This document shows, piece by piece, positions 38,280-46,521 of a stretch of DNA of 52,922 nucleotides; the first letter of the stretch is position 1; each line of letters starts with the position of its first letter. This DNA is from Candidatus Woesearchaeota archaeon (GTDB taxonomy: Archaea; Nanobdellota; Nanobdellia; Woesearchaeales; GW2011-AR4): the NCBI GenBank assembly GCA_018303625.1, contig JAGVXV010000013.1, positions 1 to 52,922 on the forward strand, read 5' to 3'. The translations under genes and the position numbers were made by a program. The notes under the pieces are model-generated. The model saw only the letters and a program-made list of their open reading frames with translations. It was not told where the DNA came from and searched no databases.

Positions 38280-38975
38280 TTATTTTCTGATTTTCTTTAA
38301 TACGCTTTCTTCGCTGGCTTTCAGCCCTGTTTTTTTGAAAAAATTGCATATATTTTTTACATCCCTTATTAAAAATTCCTCTGCCCGGGGATGTTTTAAT
38401 GTTGTTGTCTGCGACATATCTATAAATACAGGGTTTTCATTATAATTTAAAATATTGAAGGCCGATAAATCTGCGTGAACCAAGCCGGATTTATATAACT
38501 TTTTCATATTTTCAATTATCTTATTAAAAAAATCCTTCTTGTTCTCGGGAATCTGGTCTTTTAACTTTGGCGCAGCTTCGCCGTTGCCGATAAATTCCTC
38601 AACCAAGACATTGTTTAAAAAGGCTATCGGTATCGGCACTTTTATATTGCTTTCCCTCGCCTTAAGCAGGTTTCTGTATTCCCTTTGCACCCATGCAAAT
38701 ATAATCCTTCTTCTTTTCCTCTTTAAATTTGCAAACCTCGGGTCATCCTTGATGTAATCGTACATCCTGTTGAAATCGCACGTTTCCAGCCTGTAAATTT
38801 TAACCGCGACTTTTTCATTGTTTTCCTTTAAAGCTGAAAATACGTTGCTTTCCTTGCCTATTTTAATTGGTCCTTGCAATCCTCTGAAATGGCCTTCAGT
38901 AATAAGCTTGAATATAGTCCTGTTTGTGAAATCATCAAATACGCTATGCATTGTCTTGAATTTGTCGCGGGTCAT
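38280..38975 (-). CDS. RIO1-type atypical serine kinase
   Basis: IGKESNVFSALKE, VAVKIYRLETCDFNRMYDYI, LVHADLSAFNILNY, FIDMSQT. Confidence 0.93.
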   Translation of the reverse strand: MTRDKFKTMHSVFDDFTNRTIFKLITEGHFRGLQGPIKIGKESNVFSALKENNEKVAVKIYRLETCDFNRMYDYIKDDPRFANLKRKRRRIIFAWVQREYRNLLKARESNIKVPIPIAFLNNVLVEEFIGNGEAAPKLKDQIPENKKDFFNKIIENMKKLYKSGLVHADLSAFNILNYNENPVFIDMSQTTTLKHPRAEEFLIRDVKNICNFFKKTGLKASEESVLKKIRK

Positions 38976-39111
38976 TTTGTTCTGAAAAACCAGAAAAATT
39001 AAATCTTATTTAATTAAGTACTATTTTAGTCGCAAATATTTTTAGGGTAAACAACTTAGTTTATATAACTTATTAACTTATATATACCACTCCAGAATAC
39101 TAACAAAAACG

Positions 39112-39334
39112 AAATATTTAAATAATAGTTCTACTTTACAATAGTAACAGTCGAGAAGGGGGTGGCTCATTTTATTTGATTTATAAAAGCCATATAAATT
39201 TTCATTGTCATAATAAACACCTCTTTTTCCTCTGCAGGTCCTGCAAAGGATTTGCAGGGGTTTTAATTAACAGGGAAGAATGATCACCTCTTTTTCCCCA
39301 GGGGGGCTTTGAAAAAAGCCCTTCTGGGGTTTTA
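39112..39334 (+). ncRNA. Candidate sRNA with two tandem anti-SD/GNRA-hairpin/U-tail modules
   Basis: TATA AATATTTAAATAAT; CACCTCTTTTTCC at 39218-39230 and 39285-39297; hairpins 39229-39260 (GCAA loop) and 39296-39329 (GAAA loop) followed by TTTTA. Confidence 0.55.
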
Positions 39335-39391
39335 TAATCATTAATTCTTCTTATAAAGCAAGAAATAGTGCTAAAGATTTATGAGCTAATT

Positions 39392-39763
39392 TTATCTACA
39401 ACTTGATTTTCCATATATATCTTCTATTATTGTTTCATGGGTGATTTCAACAGCCCTTAAATTCTCTTTTGGAATGCGACTTTGAATGCGCCTTATACCC
39501 TCCAAAGCTTGCTCTTCAGTTGAATAAACAGGTATAGCATCTTCCCCTGAACAACATCTAGATCTAAGAGTCGCATATAGTTCACCTTTTGGACATTCAA
39601 CTAACATATACTTACCCATATTTCTTTTTAGTTCTCTTCTTCTAACACTCGGTTCAAACGTTCTTAAAGGTTCTTGGGCAATTACTTGTTCCAATGAAAC
39701 TATACTCAGTAGAGAACCTGCTACTACCGCTACAGATGCTTTGAGAAAATTCCTTCTATCCAT
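39392..39763 (-). CDS. Secreted protein with twin-arginine (Tat) signal peptide
   Basis: MDRRNFLKASVAVVAGSLLSIVSLEQVIAQ; RRxFLK motif plus hydrophobic core. Confidence 0.7.
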   Translation of the reverse strand: MDRRNFLKASVAVVAGSLLSIVSLEQVIAQEPLRTFEPSVRRRELKRNMGKYMLVECPKGELYATLRSRCCSGEDAIPVYSTEEQALEGIRRIQSRIPKENLRAVEITHETIIEDIYGKSSCR

Positions 39764-39845
39764 TTTAAACTAGGTAATACATAGTAATATTTAAATTTTG
39801 TATATCTTTAATTAATTTCAATACAAGAAAATTTGAAAAATTTTC

Positions 39846-39901
39846 GGTCTCGAAAATAAAGAGTTATTTTCGATATTGAAAATAGCTTTATTTTTGAGAC
39901 C
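39846..39901. repeat. Long inverted repeat GGTCTC...GAGACC with internal 22-bp operator-like palindrome
   Basis: GGTCTCgAAAATAAAG...CTTTATTTTtGAGACC flanking TTATTTTCGATATTGAAAATAG. Confidence 0.7.
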
Positions 39902-39975
39902 AAGGATTCTTTGGATTTTTGTGTATAGGAGCAAAAATAAACTAAAAATTTATATACTTAAGCCGCTTTTTAATT

Positions 39976-40160
39976 GTTGTATTACGCAAACTGCGTAAAA
40001 GCCTTATTAAGGTGTTTTACGCACAAATAAAAGCCCGTCACGAGAGTACTCAACGGAGCTTACGCTAAATCCCCCATAAGGGGTGCTGGAAACCTAAAAA
40101 TTTCCACGCAGCAAGCAATGAGCTTGAGAGTTAGTGCAGCGGGCTACAAATCTTTTAATG
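39976..40160 (+). ncRNA. Candidate multibranched structured RNA upstream of dnaG
   Basis: TATA AAATTTATATACTTAA upstream; AGCCCG 40032-40037/CGGGCT 40140-40145; CGCTAA 40063-40068/TTAGTG 40131-40136; hairpins CCCC-CATAA-GGGG, TGCTG..CAGCA, AAGC-AATGA-GCTT; 5' helix 39992-40000/40015-40023. Confidence 0.55.
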
Positions 40161-40367
40161 TTCATAAAAAAAGCGTATAGGACAAGCGTTGAGCTTAAAA
40201 ATCATTATTATCACTTTATTTGATTTCAGTATTATATAGGTTAATTAGGTAAAAATGCTTGTTCTATAGGCAAATATAGGGGCTAAAATATGTTTACTAA
40301 TCATTCAATTATTGGGATTGGATTAGGCAGTGTTAGCTCCTTCTAAATACAATGGAGGTTGGTAAAA

Positions 40368-41579
40368 ATGGGTAAAATAAGCCCGGTATCTGCTAAGTAT
40401 ATTATTCACGCGAACATAGATATTGAAGGCGTTGTTGACAAGCCTGATGTGGTAGGCGCAATTTTTGGCCAGACTGAAGGGTTGCTGGGAGCTGACTTAG
40501 AGCTAAGAGAGCTTCAGAAATCAGGAAGGATTGGAAGGATAGAAGTAAACGTTGAAACAAGGTCTGGAAAGACTAAAGGAAATATTGTCGTGCCTTCATC
40601 CCTGGACAAGGCAGAAACAGCAATCGTAGGCGCAGCTTTGGAGATAATACAAAGAATCGGGCCTTGCAATGCCAAAATGCAGGTAGAAAACATCGAGGAT
40701 GTGAGGGTAAGCAAGAGAGGTTTTGTCATTGAAAGGGCAAAAGAGCTGCTCAAAAACCTGATGGAAAGCTCTATGCCTGATTCTCAGGAAATTGCGGATG
40801 AAGTTGCTTATTCTGTCAGGGTAATGGAGATAAGGGAATACGGCAAAGACAGGCTGCCGGCAGGGCCTGCAATCGACGAGAGTGATGAAGTAGTTGTTGT
40901 CGAAGGCCGCGCGGATGTCCTGAATCTGCTCAAGCACGGGTTCAAAAATGCAATCGCCATGAACGGCACTTCAGTTCCGGAAACTATAATTGATTTATGC
41001 AAAAAGAAAGTAGTTACAGTATTTGTAGACGGCGACAGGGGCGGCGACTTGATTATCAAGGAGTTCAGCTCTGTTGCTGATGTGGATTATGTGACAAAAG
41101 CGCCTGACGGAAAAGAAGTTGAAGAGATAACAAAGAAAGAGATACACAAGGCCTTAAGAAGCAGGATTTCCGGGGAGCAGGCAAAGCTCGAATTGGGCAG
41201 GGACATAGAAAGGATCAACGATGCGTCAAAGCCTTTCCACAGGCCGGCAATGCAAAGGCCCCAGTTTATTAAAAGGCCTTTTGTGCCTCTAGAGCAGAAA
41301 AATACATTCAAGAATATGCTCGAAAACCTTGTTGGGACAAGAGGAGCCCAGGTTTTAGATGAAAAAATGAATGTTCTTGGAAAGGTCCCGATAAGCGAAT
41401 TGCCGACAGCAATAAAAAGCCTCGGCAATGGCGTCTATGCCATAGTCTTTGACGGCACTATTGACAGGGACATTATCAAGGCTGCAGAAATGGGAAACAT
41501 AAGGTGCCTTGTAGGCATGGACTCAAGAATAAGACCGAATGAAACAAGAGTGAATATTTTGACAGTGAGCGATTTGTAG
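40368..41579 (+). CDS. dnaG: Archaeal DnaG-like primase / exosome-associated protein
   Basis: KYIIHANIDIEGVVDKPDVVGAIFGQTEGLLGADLELRELQKSGRIGRIEV; Toprim DEVVVVEGRADVLNLLKHGFKNAIAMNGT, FVDGDRGGDLI; start ATGGGTAAA after SD GGAGGT. Confidence 0.93.
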   Translation: MGKISPVSAKYIIHANIDIEGVVDKPDVVGAIFGQTEGLLGADLELRELQKSGRIGRIEVNVETRSGKTKGNIVVPSSLDKAETAIVGAALEIIQRIGPCNAKMQVENIEDVRVSKRGFVIERAKELLKNLMESSMPDSQEIADEVAYSVRVMEIREYGKDRLPAGPAIDESDEVVVVEGRADVLNLLKHGFKNAIAMNGTSVPETIIDLCKKKVVTVFVDGDRGGDLIIKEFSSVADVDYVTKAPDGKEVEEITKKEIHKALRSRISGEQAKLELGRDIERINDASKPFHRPAMQRPQFIKRPFVPLEQKNTFKNMLENLVGTRGAQVLDEKMNVLGKVPISELPTAIKSLGNGVYAIVFDGTIDRDIIKAAEMGNIRCLVGMDSRIRPNETRVNILTVSDL

Positions 41580-41635
41580 TGTTTCATTTTCGGGTTATTC
41601 AAGCATAAAATTATTAAAGCAATCACTATTATCTC

Positions 41636-42028
41636 ATGATGAAGGGAACAAATATGGAAATGACAAATCAAGCATTAGCTGATACTTATTTTGGAGTAGA
41701 ATCTTTATATGCAAAATCTACCGATACTTATCGGGTAATTAAAAGAAGAATAGCAGAATCACCAGTAGATATTGCAAATTTTTTTGCTGAACATGGTAGT
41801 TTAGCTGGCCTCAATACTAGTGGTATAGGAAGTAAGACTAAGGAAGCTCTTGAGTTGATCTTAAGAGAAGGGCCCGAGGCAGCTGCATTAAAAAAACATG
41901 CAACAGCTCGTGACGAAGCTATGCGTTCGTTTAAAGATATACCTAAACCTCCTCAAATTGGGGAAGAAGATGCCTTTCCACAAGGACCGTATGAAAGAAA
42001 TGAAACGATTAGGAACAGAAGAGATTGA
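41636..42028 (+). CDS. Hypothetical protein (possible helix-hairpin-helix segment)
   Basis: 130-aa ORF; GLNTSGIGSKTKEALELIL resembles an HhH. Confidence 0.5.
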   Translation: MMKGTNMEMTNQALADTYFGVESLYAKSTDTYRVIKRRIAESPVDIANFFAEHGSLAGLNTSGIGSKTKEALELILREGPEAAALKKHATARDEAMRSFKDIPKPPQIGEEDAFPQGPYERNETIRNRRD

Positions 42029-42162
42029 TAAAAAAGATTTCCTATACACAACAAATATGTATGCGCAAATAAAGCTACTCAATGGCAATCAAAAAATCGC
42101 GTTGTGAGATAAACTCACATCATACTTTTTCAATGACAAAATAGAATACTTCAAATATATTT

Positions 42163-43416
42163 TCAAATCAAATTCTTTGACAATTCCTCGCTACATTCTT
42201 TTATTTTATTCATCATGCAGAAATTCTCCTTTATCTTGTCCGCAGGCTGGACTCCGGAAAACTTGATTTTGTTGTTTATTAAAAACGTAGGGAAAGTGTT
42301 TATTTTCAATTCTGCCGCCAGCGGGTCATTTTTATTATGTTTTGCAAACTTGATATTGTTCCCGAACAAATCAAGGAATTCCTTCAGGTTGCGCTCAGCC
42401 TTTAGTGAAGCGCCGTCATCTGCCAAAAAAACGTCAAGCCTTCCCGGAATTACATCTCTTTTTACAAAATAAGTAGCGCCGCTGGCCTCTTTGTTCATTA
42501 TATATTTATTGCCGGCTTTGTCAAAGGCTGATTTTGCTTTGCCAAAATTAAATGCATTGCTCAGGTTTGAATCAAAAATGTAGGCAGGCAAAGCTTCTAT
42601 TCCAAGCTCGCCAGCCAATTTCCCGCCTTCTTTTGAATCATAATCCAGATTATTCACATCCAGATTGGGGAACAGCTCTTTAAGCAGTTTTAAAACCCTG
42701 GAGGTGTCACAGTTAAAGCAGTCTTTTGCATTGATTATTACAAGCCCTGCTTTGGCATCATCCTTAAATTCGCATTCTGCATTTTTAGTTCCGGGATTGG
42801 TGCAAATGCCTATTTTGCCTTCTTCTCTGCATTCCTTATCAGAATTGCACGCTATGAATTCCTTGACAGCAGAGTTTATATCTGCTTCCGGCAAAGCCTT
42901 TTCAGCATCAGGATTTTCTGAACTAAAAAACTGTACAGCAAAAATAGCGATCATAACAACTAGCAAACCTATGGCAAAAAATTTCCATCTGCCGTTTTTT
43001 TTAAAAGTTACTGGAATTTCATCTTCAGGCTTTTCTTCAAATTTTTCATGGCGCCTCTCTTCCCTGGTTTCAGTTATTGTTTTCTGAACCTCATTTTTCT
43101 CTATTTCCTCAGCCTCATCTTCATGCTTCTCTTCTTGGGCATATTCACTTTCCTCAGACTCTGTTTCCATTTCATCATATTCTTTTTCCGGGCTGTTTTT
43201 TTCATCAATAATTTCCTCTTCAGGATTTTCTTCCTCTTTTTCCGGCTCTTTCCGCCTTGATTTCTTCTCCTTTTGCGTCTTGACCTCAAGGTCCTTCAGC
43301 TGCTTCTCCACCCTCTCTTTGCCGCTCAGGTATTCTTCTTCGCTTATAACTTCAGTATCGAAGCTTTCTTTCAGAAATTCCAGTTCCTTTTGAAGCTTTT
43401 CTTTTTCCTGTTCCAT
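42163..43416 (-). CDS. Membrane protein: N-terminal coiled coil, TM, extracytoplasmic thioredoxin-like domains
   Basis: MEQEKEKLQKELEFLKE coiled coil; TM FFAIGLLVVMIAIFAVQFF; DCFNCDTSRVLKLLKELFP; GIEALPAYIFD; INTFPTFLINN. Confidence 0.7.
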   Translation of the reverse strand: MEQEKEKLQKELEFLKESFDTEVISEEEYLSGKERVEKQLKDLEVKTQKEKKSRRKEPEKEEENPEEEIIDEKNSPEKEYDEMETESEESEYAQEEKHEDEAEEIEKNEVQKTITETREERRHEKFEEKPEDEIPVTFKKNGRWKFFAIGLLVVMIAIFAVQFFSSENPDAEKALPEADINSAVKEFIACNSDKECREEGKIGICTNPGTKNAECEFKDDAKAGLVIINAKDCFNCDTSRVLKLLKELFPNLDVNNLDYDSKEGGKLAGELGIEALPAYIFDSNLSNAFNFGKAKSAFDKAGNKYIMNKEASGATYFVKRDVIPGRLDVFLADDGASLKAERNLKEFLDLFGNNIKFAKHNKNDPLAAELKINTFPTFLINNKIKFSGVQPADKIKENFCMMNKIKECSEELSKNLI

Positions 43417-43423
43417 TTTGCAT

Positions 43424-44521
43424 CTAAGACTGCAGTAACTTCTCAACAACAGCTATAAATTCCTGCTCCTCGGCATCCAGATTGTTGTTTTTTTCATAGA
43501 AATTGCCTATTCTAACGTATTTGCAGCCGAAAACATATGTCGGAACGGTTGCTTCTTGGTTGTATTTTTTAAATATTTCCATTTCGCCTTTTGGAATGCC
43601 GCTTTCAATTTCTTCTGTTAAAGTGTTGTCTCCGGTATCCAAATCCCAATGGTAAGCTGCAATTTTTCCATCTTTCATGTAATCCCTCATTACCCCGTCA
43701 AAACTGTTTTTTACCCATTTGCACGGCTCGCACCATGATGATGTATAAAGCCTTATTACCGGCTTATCATTTTCCCTGCAGATTTCATCTTCCAACTCAA
43801 GAAAGCTGGTTATTTTTTCATCATTGGCAAACAATTGGATTTGCGCATTGCTTGTTAACTGCTTGATATAAATCTGCAAAGCTTCGGTTTTTTTCCTCAA
43901 AAGCAGCTGCTCTGATATAACTTTCCTTATTTCCTCCTGCGACAGGAGAGGATCAAGCGATGTTGTACCTTGGGAAATTTCGCTTATCTCTGCGTCGCTC
44001 ACATTTATCTTTGAAAGAAGATGCTGGTCTATAAAATTGTCAATAAGGATTTGCTGCTTAAAAGCCTCTTTAACATCATTTATGCTTAAGCCGTCTTCAC
44101 TCAGCTTTTTTTCAAATTCTTTTTGGCTTAAGCCGCTGTCAATCAAAAATTCACCGAAAGCATTTTCTACTTCTTCCTTGTCCGCCTTTATCTTGTTTCT
44201 TTGGGCTTCCTGCAACAGAAGCTTTTGGGGTATTAAGGATTCAGCCAAAAAATCCTCCTTCTTTATGGCATCCCTGTATGCAGGGTTAACGGACAGCTTA
44301 TACCACTGATCCAATTCGTCTATGGTTATTTTTTCACCATTGACCATGGCTGCAACATTATCCTTGAGGCTTTTGGTTTCAATTCTATTGATCAGAAAGA
44401 TGCCTAAGGCCATGAAAACCAGTAAAAGTATAGATGCTGTAAACCATACAAATAATTTCTCTTCGTACTTTTTAAGCCTTTTAGAAGCTCTGGGGGCTTT
44501 CCTTTTCAATCTAATCACCAA
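43424..44521 (-). CDS. SurA-N-like chaperone domain fused to thioredoxin-like domain, membrane anchored
   Basis: AMVNGEKITIDELDQWYK...ESLIPQKLLLQEAQRNKIKADKEEVENAF (SurA_N-like); LYTSSWCEPCKWVKNSF...ATVPTYVFGCKY (thioredoxin-like). Confidence 0.8.
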   Translation of the reverse strand: MVIRLKRKAPRASKRLKKYEEKLFVWFTASILLLVFMALGIFLINRIETKSLKDNVAAMVNGEKITIDELDQWYKLSVNPAYRDAIKKEDFLAESLIPQKLLLQEAQRNKIKADKEEVENAFGEFLIDSGLSQKEFEKKLSEDGLSINDVKEAFKQQILIDNFIDQHLLSKINVSDAEISEISQGTTSLDPLLSQEEIRKVISEQLLLRKKTEALQIYIKQLTSNAQIQLFANDEKITSFLELEDEICRENDKPVIRLYTSSWCEPCKWVKNSFDGVMRDYMKDGKIAAYHWDLDTGDNTLTEEIESGIPKGEMEIFKKYNQEATVPTYVFGCKYVRIGNFYEKNNNLDAEEQEFIAVVEKLLQS

Positions 44522-44644
44522 AGTTGCTACCTATCACCCCTGAAAAAGAGAGTAAAACTGATAGTAAATAAAGCTTTCTATTTGCATTAACTACCCCCTA
44601 GTTTCTATAAAGGTTTTTAATAAAACAGGGCAGATTAATGCCTG

Positions 44645-45961
44645 ATGTATGATATAATTCTCGGCAGGAATGAGGAAGATCACAAAAAGTACGGCACAGA
44701 GGGAACTATTTTTATTGGAAAGCACTATGTAAAGATGGGCCAAATCACTTCCCTTTCCAACAAGATACTCATGGATATTGCAAGAAGCCATGTTGTGTTT
44801 ATCTGCGGCAAGAGAGGCAGCGGAAAAAGCTACACGATGGGAGTTATTGCCGAATCAATTTACGACCTGCCGGAGGAGATAAAGGGTAATATGGCGGTAA
44901 TAATGCTTGACACAATGGGGATTTACTGGACAATGAAATACCCGAATAAAAAAGAGAAGGAGGAATTGGACCAGTGGGATCTGGAGGCTAAGCCGTTAAA
45001 TGTCAATATTTTCACTCCAATTGGCTATTACAAGCAATACAAGGAGCAGGGCATTCCGACTGATTTTCCTTTTTCCATAAAAACTTCGGAGCTTGAGGCA
45101 TTTGACTGGTGCATGACTTTTGATATTGATATAAACAGCGCTTTAGGCGTTTTGATTGAAAGGGTAATTGAGAATCTAAGGGAAAAAAACCATGACTTTG
45201 ATATTGATGATATAATAAAGGCTGTTAACGAGGATGACAAGTCGGAAAAGGATGCAAAGAACGCCGTTGAAAACCGATTCCTCAACGCAAAGCACTGGGG
45301 GCTCTTCAGCAAGCAGGGAACCTTGCTTGAAGATTTGGTTATACCCGGCCAGATAACTGTTTTGGATGTAAGCTGCTATACGACAGCGGCGGGAGCGGAA
45401 GGCATAAGGGCATTGGTTATAGGCTTAGTTGCGGAAAAGTTATTTTTGCAGAGAATGGTTGCAAGAAAAAGTGAAGAGTTTAAGGCAATATACAAAGAAA
45501 CACATCTTCTTGAAGAGAAAGAGGAAGGGGAAAAAGAGCCGCTGGTATGGCTTATAGTAGATGAGGCCCATGAATTTCTGCCGAATGAAGGCAAAACAGC
45601 CGCAACGCAGCCTTTGATTACAATCTTAAGGGAAGGCAGGCAGCCCGGCATTTCCCTGGTTTTGGCTTCCCAGCAGCCCGGGAAAATCCATACGGATGTC
45701 ATGACTCAGGCTGATATTGTTATCGCGCACAGGATAACTGCAAATATCGATGTGCAGGCATTGGGAACGCTGATGCAAAGCTACATGAGGGAAGGCCTTG
45801 ACAAGCAGTTGAATATTCTGCCCAGGGTTACGGGCTCTGCCATAGTTTTTGATGATGTGAATGAAAAAATGTATCCCATCAGGGTAAGGCCGAGGTACAC
45901 GTGGCATGGCGGCTCTGCGCCTTCTGCAATCGTAAAGAAAAAGGAAATTTTCCAGTTTTAA
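44645..45961 (+). CDS. HerA-like/DUF87 ATPase
   Basis: HVVFICGKRGSGKSYTMGVIAESI; VWLIVDEAHEFLP; ILREGRQPGISLVLASQQPGKI. Confidence 0.88.
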   Translation: MYDIILGRNEEDHKKYGTEGTIFIGKHYVKMGQITSLSNKILMDIARSHVVFICGKRGSGKSYTMGVIAESIYDLPEEIKGNMAVIMLDTMGIYWTMKYPNKKEKEELDQWDLEAKPLNVNIFTPIGYYKQYKEQGIPTDFPFSIKTSELEAFDWCMTFDIDINSALGVLIERVIENLREKNHDFDIDDIIKAVNEDDKSEKDAKNAVENRFLNAKHWGLFSKQGTLLEDLVIPGQITVLDVSCYTTAAGAEGIRALVIGLVAEKLFLQRMVARKSEEFKAIYKETHLLEEKEEGEKEPLVWLIVDEAHEFLPNEGKTAATQPLITILREGRQPGISLVLASQQPGKIHTDVMTQADIVIAHRITANIDVQALGTLMQSYMREGLDKQLNILPRVTGSAIVFDDVNEKMYPIRVRPRYTWHGGSAPSAIVKKKEIFQF

Positions 45962-46365
45962 ATCTCCCTAAAGTAGCTTATCTTGTTTAATTCAAGTATC
46001 ATTAAGATAAGCAATACAGCTATCGCGCTCAGTAAATAAAGCCCTACAGCTATCGCCAAGCCTAAAGCTGCAACCGACCACAGGGAAGCTGCAGTTGTTA
46101 GGCCCTTGACTGTATCTTTCGCCCTGAAAATAGTTCCAGCGCCTAAAAATCCGATTCCGGTTACAATGCCTGCTGCAATCCTTGACGGATCAGTTTCTGT
46201 AAAGGCTGTTGTTGAAACCAAAGTGAATAGGGCAGCGCCTGTCGAAACAAGCATATGGGTCCTTATGCCTGCAGGCTTATGAAAAGTTTTTCTTTCAAAG
46301 CCTATAATGCCGCCTGCTACTGCCGCCAGGATTAACCTCAGTATTACCTCGCTTTCAGCTATCAT
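45958..46365 (-). CDS. MgtC/SapB family membrane protein
   Basis: AAVAGGIIGFERKTFHKPAGIRTHMLVSTGAALFTLVS; AGIVTGIGFLGAGTIFRAKDTVKGLTTAASLWSVAALGLA. Confidence 0.92.
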   Translation of the reverse strand: MIAESEVILRLILAAVAGGIIGFERKTFHKPAGIRTHMLVSTGAALFTLVSTTAFTETDPSRIAAGIVTGIGFLGAGTIFRAKDTVKGLTTAASLWSVAALGLAIAVGLYLLSAIAVLLILMILELNKISYFREI

Positions 46366-46521
46366 CCTAATTCCATTTATTTGCTATTTTAAATATTTTT
46401 TTGTTTTTAGTGTGTTTTTATTATTTTCATTTGATTTTATTTTTAGTTTCACAAATAATCCAACGCCAAAACAAAAATTTATATATAATCGCATTATGAT
46501 TATTTTATTCTTAGCTTCAAA

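Noticed and set aside
39180-39230. Minus-strand mini-ORF MTMKIYMAFINQIK behind AAAAAGAGGTG
   Set aside because: The SD-like context exists only for one of the two modules; the other lacks an ATG, and the G.U pairs favour a plus-strand RNA. Kept as the main alternative explanation.
39976-40160. RNase P RNA, SRP RNA or 5S rRNA
   Set aside because: No GAGGAAAGTC-like CR-I, no SRP helix-8 GGAAGCAGC-type motif and no 5S-like sequence were found on either strand.
41898-42107. 69-aa plus-strand ORF overlapping 41636..42028
   Set aside because: Alternative frame with no independent SD; could reflect a frameshift but unsupported by sequence alone.
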